Of a DNA stretch of 64,000 nt, positions 49,301-57,720 are shown piece by piece (the first letter of the stretch is position 1; each line of letters opens with the position of its first letter). The DNA is from JAIWNK01 sp964453115 (GTDB lineage: Bacteria > Chloroflexota > Anaerolineae > Anaerolineales > Anaerolineaceae). A program made the translations under genes and the position numbers. The stretch spans positions 1 through 64,000 of the forward strand of contig CAYVRT010000010.1 of the NCBI GenBank assembly GCA_964453115.1, written 5' to 3'. Below the pieces are notes generated by a model. The model was given only the letters and a program-made list of their open reading frames with translations. It did no database searches and had not been told where the DNA came from.

Positions 49301-50077
49301 ATGATGGGATGGGTTGAGCAAAAAACGGGGCTTTTAACGGAATTGGATGGGCATTTGGCAGTGCAGGCGGTTTTGGAGGGGCGAGCAGCGGGGCGTTGGT
49401 TTGCATGTGGGGATAGCCAACTGCTTTGGACGGGGCACCGGGTTTATCTTGGCAATCCGCAATCGGGGGCAATAGCTTTTGCCGATTGGCTGCGCCGGGT
49501 TGCGCTTCCACAGGCTGAGGGCGGGCTGATTTTTTACTGTCCGCAGCCGGGCTGGAAGGCGGCTTTGACCGAGGGCCTGGCTGGTCATCTGGTCTATGAG
49601 ACGCGCCACGCGCAATATGCGCTGCGTCAACGGCGTTTTTGCGCTGCGGAACTGACGCAGCCGGGCTATGAACTGCGCATGGTGGATGCCGATTTGATGG
49701 CACAGACTGGTTTGTTGGGGATCGACGCGTTGGCAGAGGAACTGTGTTCGGAACGTAGCTCGGTGGCCGATTTTTTGGCACACAGCTTCGGCTTTGTGTT
49801 GTTGCATCAGAGTGCGATTGTGGGCTGGTGCCTGTCGGAGTACAATTGTTCGCTGGGGTGTGAGATTGGAATAGCGACGACTGAGCAGCATCAGCGGCGC
49901 GGCCTGGCAACCTGGATGACGACAGCCTTTTTGGAAGAGGCTGAGCAGCGCGGTGTTGCACAGGTTGGCTGGCATTGTTTTGCTCGCAACCTGCCTTCGG
50001 CGGCAACTGCATTGCGGGCGGGCTTTGAGAAGGTGCGGGAAGTGGATGTGACGGTAGTGGAGCTTTCGCCGCAGTAG
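49301..50077 (+). CDS. GNAT-family N-acetyltransferase
   Basis: In this 258-residue protein the C-terminal 120 residues show a GNAT core. AIVGWCLSEY forms strand 4. GCEIGIATTEQHQRRGLATWMTTAFLEEA contains the acetyl-CoA loop Q-R-R-G-L-A, and GWHCFARNLPSAATALRAGFEKV is motif B. The N-terminal half resembles the dimer domain seen in two-domain GNAT proteins. The acceptor is unknown. Confidence 0.85.
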   Translation: MMGWVEQKTGLLTELDGHLAVQAVLEGRAAGRWFACGDSQLLWTGHRVYLGNPQSGAIAFADWLRRVALPQAEGGLIFYCPQPGWKAALTEGLAGHLVYETRHAQYALRQRRFCAAELTQPGYELRMVDADLMAQTGLLGIDALAEELCSERSSVADFLAHSFGFVLLHQSAIVGWCLSEYNCSLGCEIGIATTEQHQRRGLATWMTTAFLEEAEQRGVAQVGWHCFARNLPSAATALRAGFEKVREVDVTVVELSPQ

Positions 50078-50082
50078 AAAAT

Positions 50083-50709
50083 CTATTTCTCGGGTGGATT
50101 GGTTCCCAAAAATTCGCTGGCGGTGGCCTGTCCGGGCTGCTCAATGCCTTCGCGCTTCAGTACCTTCCAGATGGTGAGGAAGAGAATTTTGATATCCAGC
50201 CATAGCGAACGATGATCCACGTACCAGACATCCAGGCGGAATTTTTCTTCCCAGGTGATGGCGTTACGGCCATGAATTTGGGCCCAGCCGGTGATGCCGG
50301 GCGGCACTTCGTGACGGCGCATTTGTTCGGGGGTGTAGCGTTTCAGATAGGTCACCAACAGCGGGCGCGGCCCAACCAGGCTCATTTCGCCGCGCAGTAC
50401 GTTCCAAAGCTCGGGTAATTCATCCAGGCTGGTGGCACGCAAAACACGGCCCAGGCGCGTCAGGCGTTCTGCATCGGGCAGGGGGCTGCCATCTGTTGCT
50501 TGGGCATTACTCATTGTGCGGAATTTGAACAGGCGGAAAATGCGTCCCTGGTAGCCTGGGCGGGGTTGGATAAAAAAGATCGGTGACCCCAGGCCCACGC
50601 GCACCAACAGAGCAACAAGGGCCATGAGCGGCAGGCTGAAGGGGAGGGATAACACAACCAGCAACAGATCCAGGATGCGCTTGAGGCCTAGAGAGAAAGA
50701 TTTGCTCAT
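50083..50709 (-). CDS. Undecaprenyl-phosphate sugar phosphotransferase (monotopic PGT)
   Basis: This 208-residue protein has an N-terminal membrane hairpin (LLLVVLSLPFSLPLMALVALLV), KFRTM, DELPELWNVLRGEMSLVGPRPLL with the catalytic Asp-Glu, and GITGWAQIHGRNAITWEEKFRLDVWYVDHRS. It is the catalytic domain of WcaJ/PglC-type enzymes, which start exopolysaccharide or O-glycan repeat units on undecaprenyl phosphate. No other polysaccharide genes adjoin it here. Confidence 0.93.
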   Translation of the reverse strand: MSKSFSLGLKRILDLLLVVLSLPFSLPLMALVALLVRVGLGSPIFFIQPRPGYQGRIFRLFKFRTMSNAQATDGSPLPDAERLTRLGRVLRATSLDELPELWNVLRGEMSLVGPRPLLVTYLKRYTPEQMRRHEVPPGITGWAQIHGRNAITWEEKFRLDVWYVDHRSLWLDIKILFLTIWKVLKREGIEQPGQATASEFLGTNPPEK

Positions 50710-50742
50710 AGCCTGATTGTACCAAAAACTGACCGTGTGCGT

Positions 50743-50748
50743 TATAAT
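50743..50748 (+). promoter_or_regulatory. -10 element before the Rdx selenoprotein gene
   Basis: TATAAT at 50743-50748, about 37 bases before ATG 50785. No strong -35 at the expected spacing. Confidence 0.45.
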
Positions 50749-50784
50749 CATTTGATAATTGATTCAATTTTTAGGAGGCCGACC

Positions 50785-51033
50785 ATGCAACTGAAAATTA
50801 CAATTGCCTATTGCACGGTTTGACACTATCTGCCCCGTGCTGCCAGTCTGGCAGGAGAATTGTTGAACAGACTTGAAGATCAGATTGAATCGTTAGCCCT
50901 CATCCCATCGGATGGTGGGCGGTTTGAAGTGACAGTCAATGATCGTTTACTATATTCGAAATTATCCACCATGCGTCATGCCGAGCCTGGCGAAGTGCTG
51001 CGCCTGGTGCAATCTTATCTCAAGGAAGGTTGA
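50785..51033 (+). CDS. SelW/Rdx-family selenoprotein with in-frame UGA (Sec13)
   Basis: Reading ATG 50785 through TGA 50821-50823 to the stop TGA 51031-51033 gives an 82-residue Rdx (SelW/SelT/SelH-like) protein. The redox motif is C-T-V-U (Cys10, Sec13) followed by HYLPRAASLAGELL, and DGGRFEVTVNDRLLYSK matches the family core. Stopping at UGA would leave 12 residues, so readthrough as selenocysteine is the sensible interpretation. AGGAGG at 50773-50778 supports the start. A hairpin follows the UGA. The likely role is thiol-based redox function. trpS starts two bases after the stop. Confidence 0.88.
50840..50854 (+). promoter_or_regulatory. Candidate bacterial SECIS for the Rdx UGA
   Basis: CTGCCA (50840-50845), loop GTC, TGGCAG (50849-50854). 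The GT of the loop is 22 bases after the UGA, inside the range known for bacterial SECIS elements. It is a short hairpin without an obvious lower stem. Confidence 0.5.
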
Positions 51034-51035
51034 TT

Positions 51036-52037
51036 ATGACACAAAAGAAAGGCCGTGTATTCTCCGGTGCGCGCCCAACCGGGCGGCAGCATCTTGGTAA
51101 TTATTTGGGGGCGATGAAAAATTATGTGGCTTTGCAGGCCGAATATGAGTGTATTTACTGCATTGTGGATTTGCACGCCCTGACGACGCTGGAGACGACC
51201 TTTGAATTGCGTCAGAACACCTATGAGATGGCGCTTGACTGGTTGGCGGTGGGGATTCGTCCTGAGGAGAGCATTGTGTTTGTTCAATCTCATGTTCCGC
51301 AGGTGACGGAACTGCACACCATTCTTTCCATGGTCACACCGCTTGGCAAGTTAACCGATTTGCCAACGTTTAAGGAAAAGGTGCGCAGTCAGCCGAACAA
51401 TGTCAATTATGGCCTGGTTGGGTATCCGGTGCTGATGACAGCCGATATTGTTCTCTATAAGGCCGGGTTGGTGCCGGTGGGTGTGGATCAGGCGCCGCAT
51501 ATTGAATTTGCGCGTGAAACGGTGCGCTCGTTCAATCATCGCTATCAAACGACCGCTTTAATTGAGCCGGAGATGAAGGTGACCGAGGTGCCAAAGGTGT
51601 TGGGGATTGATGGGCAGCAAAAGATGGGCAAGAGCCTGGATAATCACATTGAGCTGGCAGCAACTGATCAGGAGACAACGCAGCGGGTGATGAGCATGGT
51701 CACCGATCCGCAGCGGATGCGGCGCAGCGACCCGGGGCGACCGGAGGTTTGCAACGTGTTCACGATGCACAAGGTGTTTTCTCTGGCCGAGGAGGTGAGC
51801 ATGATTGACACCGAATGCCGCCGGGCGGGGATTGGCTGTGTGGATTGCAAGAAGCGTTTTGCTGCGAACTTGAATGCACACCTATCATCTTTTCGGGCGC
51901 GGCGCGCCGAGCTGGACCAGACGCCGGATGCGGTTTGGGATGTGTTGTATGATGGTGCCCGGCGCGCCCGACAACTTGCTGAAGCGACGATGGAAGAGGT
52001 GCGCGCGGCGATTGGTTTGGCGCCCATGCAGCGATGA
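51036..52037 (+). CDS. trpS: Tryptophanyl-tRNA synthetase
   Basis: This 333-residue class I synthetase has the HIGH-type motif PTGRQHLGNYLGA (about 15-27), VPVGVDQAPHIEFARE for Trp binding, and the KMSKS-type loop QQKMGKSLDN (about 194-203). It charges tRNA-Trp. Starts at ATG 51036 behind AAGGAAGG; its 3' end overlaps dtd by ATGA. Confidence 0.96.
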   Translation: MTQKKGRVFSGARPTGRQHLGNYLGAMKNYVALQAEYECIYCIVDLHALTTLETTFELRQNTYEMALDWLAVGIRPEESIVFVQSHVPQVTELHTILSMVTPLGKLTDLPTFKEKVRSQPNNVNYGLVGYPVLMTADIVLYKAGLVPVGVDQAPHIEFARETVRSFNHRYQTTALIEPEMKVTEVPKVLGIDGQQKMGKSLDNHIELAATDQETTQRVMSMVTDPQRMRRSDPGRPEVCNVFTMHKVFSLAEEVSMIDTECRRAGIGCVDCKKRFAANLNAHLSSFRARRAELDQTPDAVWDVLYDGARRARQLAEATMEEVRAAIGLAPMQR

Positions 52038-52471
52038 GAGCTGTCATTCAGCGTGTAACGCAGGCAAGCGTCACTGTGGAGGGTGGCCTGGTGGGGCAGA
52101 TTGGCGCTGGACTGCTGATCTTGTTGGGTGTTGGCCCTGGCGATGATGTGGCGCAGGCACAGCAACTGGCTTATAAAGTGGCGCATTTGCGAATTTTTAG
52201 CGATGAAAACGGAAAAATGAACCTGTCCGTGCGCGATATGGGCGGTGCGGTGCTGGTTGTCTCACAATTTACGCTCTATGCCGATACGCGCAAGGGCCAT
52301 CGCCCGGCATTTACCGAGGCTGCCCCACCGGAGATTGCCCGTCCCCTGTGCGATTCTTTTGTTGCTGCATTACAGCAGCAGGGGCTGCCAACACAGACAG
52401 GCGAATTTGGTGCGCACATGCTGGTTGAGCTGATCAATGATGGTCCGGTTACAATTTGGATGGAAGTATGA
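52034..52471 (+). CDS. dtd: D-aminoacyl-tRNA deacylase
   Basis: This 145-residue protein begins MRAVIQRVTQASVTVEGGLVG. It has VLVVSQFTLYADTRKGHRPAF (about 72-92; SQFTLYAD motif) and HMLVELINDGPVTIWMEV with the cross-subunit Gly-Pro motif read here as DGPVT. It removes D-amino acids mischarged to tRNA. Overlaps trpS and the next gene by ATGA, so the three are likely translated together. Confidence 0.96.
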   Translation: MRAVIQRVTQASVTVEGGLVGQIGAGLLILLGVGPGDDVAQAQQLAYKVAHLRIFSDENGKMNLSVRDMGGAVLVVSQFTLYADTRKGHRPAFTEAAPPEIARPLCDSFVAALQQQGLPTQTGEFGAHMLVELINDGPVTIWMEV

Positions 52472-53040
52472 ACAAAACGTTGATGATCATTTTTAATGGG
52501 CCGCCGGCGAGCGGCAAAACGTTGCTCAGCCGTCGCCTGGCGCATGACCTTAACCTGCCATTGCTGAGCAAAGATGACTTGAAAGAAGCTCTGTTTGATG
52601 CCTTGCCCAACGTGCAGCCAGATTGGACACAGCAATTGGGTGCGGCATGTTTTGAGGCGCTCTTTCGGCTCTTGGAACGGCAGATTCAGGCTGGTGTGCC
52701 GGCCTTGATTGTGGAAACTGCGTTTTGGAATGAGTTGGCGACGGCGCGCTTCTTGGATTTGAAGGCACGCTATCGCATCGAATTCTTGCAATTTTATTGC
52801 ACTGCCAAAACCGATATTCTCTATCAGCGCGAATTGGATCGCCGCGCTTCTGGTGAGCGCCATGCTTGCCATACAGGTAGCACGCTCCTGACGCTGGAGG
52901 AATTTCAGACGCTGGTTGAAGGGCCGCGCTATGCTCGCCTGGAATTGGATGGCAAATTGATGGAGATGGATACAAATGACCTGGCGCGCGTGGATTATAT
53001 GCACTTGATGCGGGCTGCGGCATTTGCGGTTAACCGCTAG
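52468..53040 (+). CDS. P-loop AAA/kinase-like ATPase
   Basis: This 190-residue protein has Walker A FNGPPASGKTLLSRRLA (about 9-25) and LLSKDDLKEALFD, the nucleoside/polyol-kinase-like layout seen in zeta-toxin and gluconate-kinase relatives. IVETAFWNELATARFL and LYQRELDRRASGERHACH (lid-like) follow. It probably phosphorylates a small molecule or RNA end, but the substrate is unknown. Start ATG 52468 overlaps dtd; it is convergent with the GH5 gene with a four-base overlap. Confidence 0.75.
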   Translation: MNKTLMIIFNGPPASGKTLLSRRLAHDLNLPLLSKDDLKEALFDALPNVQPDWTQQLGAACFEALFRLLERQIQAGVPALIVETAFWNELATARFLDLKARYRIEFLQFYCTAKTDILYQRELDRRASGERHACHTGSTLLTLEEFQTLVEGPRYARLELDGKLMEMDTNDLARVDYMHLMRAAAFAVNR

Positions 53041-54311
53041 TTGTTTGGCGCTGTTTTTACCCAGTTGGAGGGACGCAGGGTGTTGCGTGCCCAGGCCTGT
53101 TGGTAGGTATCCCAGAGGGGGTTGGTTTGTTCGCTGCGCTGGAGCGGATTGCTGCCAAAGCGAAAATTGAAGCCGTGATCGCCTTCTGCCTGTGGCAGCC
53201 AGGCGGGGTACCATTGCCAGAGGGCGTAATTCCAGCCATATTGTTCAAACAGGGCAATTTCGTCACTGATATAGTGCGGGGCATTGGGTGCCCAGCGCAC
53301 CAGACCAAATTCATTCACGGCCAGTGTCAGGTTGAGTTGTTGTTGAAAATTGCGTGCCTCTGCAAACGATTCTTCCAGCCAAGCGTGGTCGAATCTGTCT
53401 GGTTTTCCGTCATAGTCTACATCAAAGAAGCCGGGGTAGGTGTGGAGGGGATTGGGAATTTCCTGGTGTGTGTAGGGATGAGGGGCGTAGGCGTGCATTG
53501 TGTAGACGATGTGTGACGCATCGAGCGGTTTGAGGAGAGGCAGCCAGGCTGGGTCGCTGTAGCCATTACCGCCAATCAGGATTGGCGTTTCGGCATCCAC
53601 ACTGCGAATAGCCTGCACAATGTCAGGATACCATTGATTCCAGTCATAGTTTGTTCCTGCATAGGTGGCTTGAAACGTTTCCGGATCCCATACATTCAGG
53701 CTGGCATTGGAATTGGGTTCGCACATCAGGTCGTAGCCAATGACAACCGGTGACGCGTGATAGCGTTGGGCGGTGAACTGCCACATCTCAGCCCAGGCAT
53801 GCTGTGCTGCTTCATCCTGCCAGATGGTTTCAACCAGATAGTTTTCTGGTAACCAGTCAGCCGGCCCCAAAATGGCAAACTCGCTGCGCCCTGGCCCGCT
53901 GCGGAAAGTGATTACGACAAATAAATCGGCCTCCGTTGCCATTGCAATCCAGCGGTCGAGGGTAGCAACTGCTTCCTCGTCTACAGAGTAGGGCGGTTCG
54001 ACGCTGAACAAACCCATGATGGATAGATTGATGTAGTTGGCGCCCTGTTCAGACAGGCGGTTCAGGTCTTCCTGGGTGTAGGGTGGGCCAAATGGCCCCG
54101 GGCCAAGAAATTCGCCGCCATCCACTTCGGGATAGACGCGACGTTGGTAGATGTTGGCGCCGCGTAGCCATACACCACCTTGCCAGAGCCCAAATTCATC
54201 CTTGGGTAGCTGTTCTTGGGCCGTTGGAGTGGGGACGAATGGGATGGTGGGTTGGGCTGTGCAGCCGATCAACAGCAATGCTAGCAGAAAGCACAGGCCA
54301 AGTTTTTTCAT
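53037..54311 (-). CDS. GH5-type glycoside hydrolase lipoprotein
   Basis: This 424-residue protein has lipobox LLIGC (Cys about 17). A cellulase-family TIM barrel follows: GVWLRGANIYQRRVYPEV, LSEQGANYINLSIMG, VVIGYDLMCEPNSNAS (acid/base Glu, with Cys in place of the usual Asn), IVYTMHAYAPHPY, and LAVNEFGLVRWAPNA (nucleophile Glu). It probably cleaves a beta-mannan or glucan outside the cell. On the minus strand TATAAT at 54323-54318 lies just seven bases before the start, so the message may be nearly leaderless. Confidence 0.83.
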   Translation of the reverse strand: MKKLGLCFLLALLLIGCTAQPTIPFVPTPTAQEQLPKDEFGLWQGGVWLRGANIYQRRVYPEVDGGEFLGPGPFGPPYTQEDLNRLSEQGANYINLSIMGLFSVEPPYSVDEEAVATLDRWIAMATEADLFVVITFRSGPGRSEFAILGPADWLPENYLVETIWQDEAAQHAWAEMWQFTAQRYHASPVVIGYDLMCEPNSNASLNVWDPETFQATYAGTNYDWNQWYPDIVQAIRSVDAETPILIGGNGYSDPAWLPLLKPLDASHIVYTMHAYAPHPYTHQEIPNPLHTYPGFFDVDYDGKPDRFDHAWLEESFAEARNFQQQLNLTLAVNEFGLVRWAPNAPHYISDEIALFEQYGWNYALWQWYPAWLPQAEGDHGFNFRFGSNPLQRSEQTNPLWDTYQQAWARNTLRPSNWVKTAPNN

Positions 54312-54347
54312 GGTTTGATTATAGCACGCAGGGTGAGTCGTCTATTG

Positions 54348-54353
54348 TATAAT
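54348..54353 (+). promoter_or_regulatory. -10 element before selD
   Basis: TATAAT at 54348-54353, 32 bases before the GTG start at 54385. A matching -35 is not evident. Confidence 0.45.
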
Positions 54354-54384
54354 AAGGCAATATTCCAGTTGAAACAGGTGAATT

Positions 54385-55452
54385 GTGACCGATTCTGCCC
54401 CTGCTCCAAGCGCTCGTCAAATCCGTCTTACCAGCTATTCAAATTGTGCTGGCTGAGCATCGAAGCTCAATGCGGAAACGCTGGCGCACGTGTTGCGCCC
54501 TCTTTCTACGATATTCAACCCGGCAGATTATCCCGATCTGTTGGTGGGTTTAGACGCGCCAGATGATGCCGCTGTGTGGAAATTGGATGCGGAGCGTGCC
54601 CTGATTGTGACAACCGATTTCTTCACACCGGTTGTGGATGATGCGTATGAGTATGGGGCGATTGCCGCAGTCAACAGCCTTTCAGATGTGTATGCGATGG
54701 GTGGGCAGCCAGTTTTGGCGTTGAATATTGCTGCCCTGCCGCCGCAATTGCCGGTTGAAGTGATGAGTGAAATTTTGCGTGGCGGGGCAGAGGTGGCTCG
54801 CCAGGCCGGGGTGGTCATTGCTGGTGGGCATACCGTGCAGGATAAGGAGCCAAAGTATGGGCTGGTGGTGATTGGGTTTGTTGATCCGCGGCGGATATTG
54901 ACCAAAGCAGGCGTGCGCCCTGGGGATTGCCTTGTGTTGACCAAGCCGCTTGGCGGTGGGGTGACGACGACGGCGCTCAAACGTCAACAGGCGGAGGAGA
55001 ACGATGTGTTGGAGGCGGTGCAATGGATGAAGCGGCTCAATCAGCAGGCAAGTGCATTGGCACGGCAATTTGAACTGCGCGCGGCAACCGACATTACCGG
55101 GTATAGCTTGCTGGGCCATGCCTGGGAAATGGCCGCTGCCAGTCAGCTGGGAATGCGCTTTTTCTACGAGGCAATCCCGTTCCTGAGCGGGGCGCGGCGC
55201 TATGCTGAAGCGTGGTGCTTTCCGGGGGGGGCGGCTGATAATCGGCTCTATTTTGAGGCGCATGTGCGGTTTGGCGATGCTCTGGATGAGGCGAGCCGAA
55301 TGCTGCTTTTTGACCCGCAGACGAGCGGCGGCCTGCTTTTGGCGGTTCCACCGCAACGCCTGAACGAGTTTTTGGAGGAGGCGCAACGCGTCCAGCAACC
55401 GGTTTGGGTGGTAGGCGAAGCATTCACAGGAGATGGCATTGAAGTGGTCTGA
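54385..55452 (+). CDS. selD: Selenide, water dikinase SelD, itself a selenoprotein (Sec24)
   Basis: From GTG 54385 (AGGTGA just before) the frame is open except TGA 54454-54456, which falls in the active-site motif S-N-C-A-G-U-A-S-K-L, where other SelD proteins have Cys or Sec. Readthrough gives 355 residues of normal SelD length. Without it the protein would lack its catalytic N-terminus. The ATP/AIRS-fold core shows FFTPVVDDAYEYGAIAAVNSLSDVYAMGG, GGHTVQDKEPKYGL, ATDITGYSLLGHAWEMA and MLLFDPQTSGGLLLAVP. It makes selenophosphate for Sec-tRNA. An in-frame TGA at 54379 blocks an earlier start. Confidence 0.93.
54483..54499 (+). promoter_or_regulatory. Candidate bacterial SECIS for the selD UGA
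   Basis: GGCGCA (54483-54488), loop CGTGT, TGCGCC (54494-54499). The loop has GU, and the distance from the UGA end to that GU is 33 bases, near the upper limit seen in bacterial SECIS. A second small pairing TGAGC/GCTCA includes the UGA itself. Confidence 0.5.
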
Positions 55453-56089
55453 TCTCTCTTTTGCATGGCAAGTGTGTTTAGAAGAAGCCTGGGCTGCTTA
55501 TTGTGTTGGTTCACTGCCAATTGGCGCGGCGTTGTTGGATGAGCAGGGGCGTTTGCTGTTGCGAGAGCGTAACCACATTGCTGATCCGGCTCCGTTTGGA
55601 CGGGTGGGCAACAGTCAACTGGCTCATGCGGAGCTGAATGTTTTGTTGCAATTGAACCGTGCTGAAATTGTCCCGCATTCCTGTACGTTGTATTCCATTT
55701 TGGAACCCTGTCCATTGTGTATGGGTGCTTTTTACATGTCTGGTGTGCGCGCCCTGGTGTATGCGGCTCGCGATCCGTATGCTGGTAGCACCAATTTGCT
55801 GGGTAAGACGGAATATTTGTCGCGCAAGCCGATTCGGGTGCATGGGCCAGAGCCAGCCTTTGAGCCATTGGTGATTGCCTTTCAGGTGGCAGCTCATGCC
55901 CAACGCTTTGATTATCAGAAGTGGGCCGATTTCTATGCATACTGGGCAAGGATTTCATCATCTGCTGAGGCGCACGGGCGTTGGTTGCATGATAGCGGCG
56001 AATTGCGGGCCGCAGCTGATGCCGGGTTGGATATTATGCGGGTTTTTGACCTGTTGACCCCTCCGGAAGATGAAGGAGGGACAGCATGA
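55433..56089 (+). CDS. Nucleoside/deaminase-family zinc enzyme
   Basis: This 218-residue protein has the cytidine-deaminase-fold zinc motifs HAELNVLLQL (His-Ala-Glu, about 65) and EPCPLCMGAFYMSGV (PCxxC, about 92-96). It resembles TadA/guanine-deaminase type enzymes but has a C-terminal extension of about 80 residues. The substrate is uncertain. The start overlaps selD by 20 bases, and the stop overlaps the next gene by ATGA. Confidence 0.82.
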   Translation: MALKWSDLSFAWQVCLEEAWAAYCVGSLPIGAALLDEQGRLLLRERNHIADPAPFGRVGNSQLAHAELNVLLQLNRAEIVPHSCTLYSILEPCPLCMGAFYMSGVRALVYAARDPYAGSTNLLGKTEYLSRKPIRVHGPEPAFEPLVIAFQVAAHAQRFDYQKWADFYAYWARISSSAEAHGRWLHDSGELRAAADAGLDIMRVFDLLTPPEDEGGTA

Positions 56090-57717
56090 TCCCCATGCGA
56101 ATGGTTGGCTCGCAGCGTTCCCCTGTTTATGGGCAGCGAGGGATGGTTGCTGCCTCGCAGCCGCTGGCGGTTGCAGCTGGGCTTGAGATGCTGCGGTTGG
56201 GAGGGTGTGCAGCTGATGCGGCGATTGCGGTTGCTGCTGCGCTGAATGTGACGGAGCCGACCTCGACCGGTTTGGGAGGGGATTGTTTTGCCTTGTATTA
56301 TCGGGCGGATACGCAGCAGGTTAGCGCATTGAATGGCTCTGGGCGCGCACCTTCTGCGCTGACGTTTGAGCGCTTAGAGCAAGCTGGCCTGGTGGGAGAT
56401 TGGCCGCCACAGCATCCGCTGACCATTACGGTGCCGGGAGCCTGTGCTGGATGGTGCGATTTGCATGAGCGCATGGGGCGGTTGCCGTTTGCGCAGGTGC
56501 TGGCACCTGCAATCCGGTTGGCCGAGGAAGGTTTTCCAGTTAGCCCGATTACGTCCTATTTTTGGCAGCGTTCGGCGCAGGGTGTGCTGCGGCAGGCCTG
56601 TAATGGCATTGAATTGACCCTGGAAGGGCGCGCACCACAGGCCGGCGAGATTTTTCGCAACCCGGGCCTGGCGCGTACGTTGCGCCGGATTGCGGAGGGC
56701 GGTCAACAGGTATTTTATCAGGGTGAGATTGCGGAGGCGATTGCATCGGTTGTTCAGGAGGCGGGGGGGTGTTTGACCGAGGCTGACCTGGCAGCGCATT
56801 CTTCAACCTGGGAGACACCTATCAGCCTGGCGTTTGGCGGGCGACGGGTGTGGGAATGTCCGCCGAATGGGCAGGGGCTGGCGGCATTGATTGCGCTCAA
56901 TATCCTGTCGAATTTTGATCTGACGGGCCTTTCCCCGTTTTCGGTGCAGCGACTGCATTTGCAAATTGAGGCGCTGCGCCTGGCGTTTGCGGATGCATTT
57001 GCTTACATTGCTGACCCAGTGTTTGCCCCGGCGCCCTTGAGTGGTTTGCTGGATGCTGACTATGGCGCACGGCGTGCCCGGCTCATTGACCCGCATCGAG
57101 CGCGTGCTGTTGTTGAGCATGGCGCACCACTGGCGGTCAGTGACACGGTCTATTTCTGTGTTGTGGATGGCGAGGGAAATGCTTGTTCGTTCATCAATAG
57201 CAATTATATGGGCTTTGGGACGGGAATTGTGCCGCGGGGCTGGGGCTTTAGCTTGCAAAACCGAGGCCATAACTTTTCTCTGGACCCGGCCTCGCCGAAT
57301 GGATTGCAGCCGGGTAAACGACCCTATCACACCATCATTCCGGCGTTGTTGACTGAACTGGATGGCAGCCTATGGGGGCCGTTTGGTGTAATGGGTGGTT
57401 TTATGCAGCCGCAGGGACATGTGCAGGTGGCAGTCAATTTATGTTTGGATGGCCTGGATCCGCAGACGGCATTGGAGCGCCCGCGCTTTTGCCTGGAGCC
57501 GCTGCGTTCCGACGCACCGGTTACCGTTGCATTGGAAGAGGGCATTCCGCTGCCGGTGATGGCAGAACTGGCTGAGATGGGGCATCGTGTTCGTCCGGTA
57601 AGCGGGATGGGGCGCAGCCTGTTTGGGCGCGGTCAGGTGATTCTGCGGCAGCCGAGTGGGGTGCTGTGTGGTGGCAGTGACCCGCGCGCCGACGGTTGTG
57701 CAATGACAGTGGGCTAA
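56086..57717 (+). CDS. ggt: Gamma-glutamyltransferase
   Basis: This 543-residue Ntn hydrolase transfers or hydrolyses gamma-glutamyl groups of glutathione-like compounds. The large-subunit region is GGCAADAAIAVAAALNVTEPTSTGLGGDCFAL. The autocleavage/nucleophile site is Thr354 in SDTVYFCVVD. The small subunit follows with NACSFINSNYMGFGTGIVP and KRPYHTIIPAL. No clear signal peptide is seen, so it may be cytoplasmic as in other GGT-like members. Confidence 0.9.
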   Translation: MIPMRMVGSQRSPVYGQRGMVAASQPLAVAAGLEMLRLGGCAADAAIAVAAALNVTEPTSTGLGGDCFALYYRADTQQVSALNGSGRAPSALTFERLEQAGLVGDWPPQHPLTITVPGACAGWCDLHERMGRLPFAQVLAPAIRLAEEGFPVSPITSYFWQRSAQGVLRQACNGIELTLEGRAPQAGEIFRNPGLARTLRRIAEGGQQVFYQGEIAEAIASVVQEAGGCLTEADLAAHSSTWETPISLAFGGRRVWECPPNGQGLAALIALNILSNFDLTGLSPFSVQRLHLQIEALRLAFADAFAYIADPVFAPAPLSGLLDADYGARRARLIDPHRARAVVEHGAPLAVSDTVYFCVVDGEGNACSFINSNYMGFGTGIVPRGWGFSLQNRGHNFSLDPASPNGLQPGKRPYHTIIPALLTELDGSLWGPFGVMGGFMQPQGHVQVAVNLCLDGLDPQTALERPRFCLEPLRSDAPVTVALEEGIPLPVMAELAEMGHRVRPVSGMGRSLFGRGQVILRQPSGVLCGGSDPRADGCAMTVG

Positions 57718-57720
57718 ACA

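Noticed and set aside
52468..53040. Calling the P-loop protein a phosphoseryl-tRNA(Sec) kinase because of nearby selenium genes
   Set aside because: That enzyme belongs to the archaeal/eukaryotic route; bacteria use SelA, and the sequence shows only generic small-molecule kinase features.
54454..54456. Treating the selD TGA as a frame-breaking sequencing error or pseudogene mark
   Set aside because: The TGA is exactly at the catalytic Sec/Cys position, the frame is perfect on both sides, and an independent Sec-type UGA occurs in the Rdx gene nearby.
50785..54500. A complete selenocysteine synthesis operon (selA, selB, selC) in the window
   Set aside because: Only selD and the Rdx gene are present; no SelA- or SelB-like protein and no long tRNA-Sec fold was seen.
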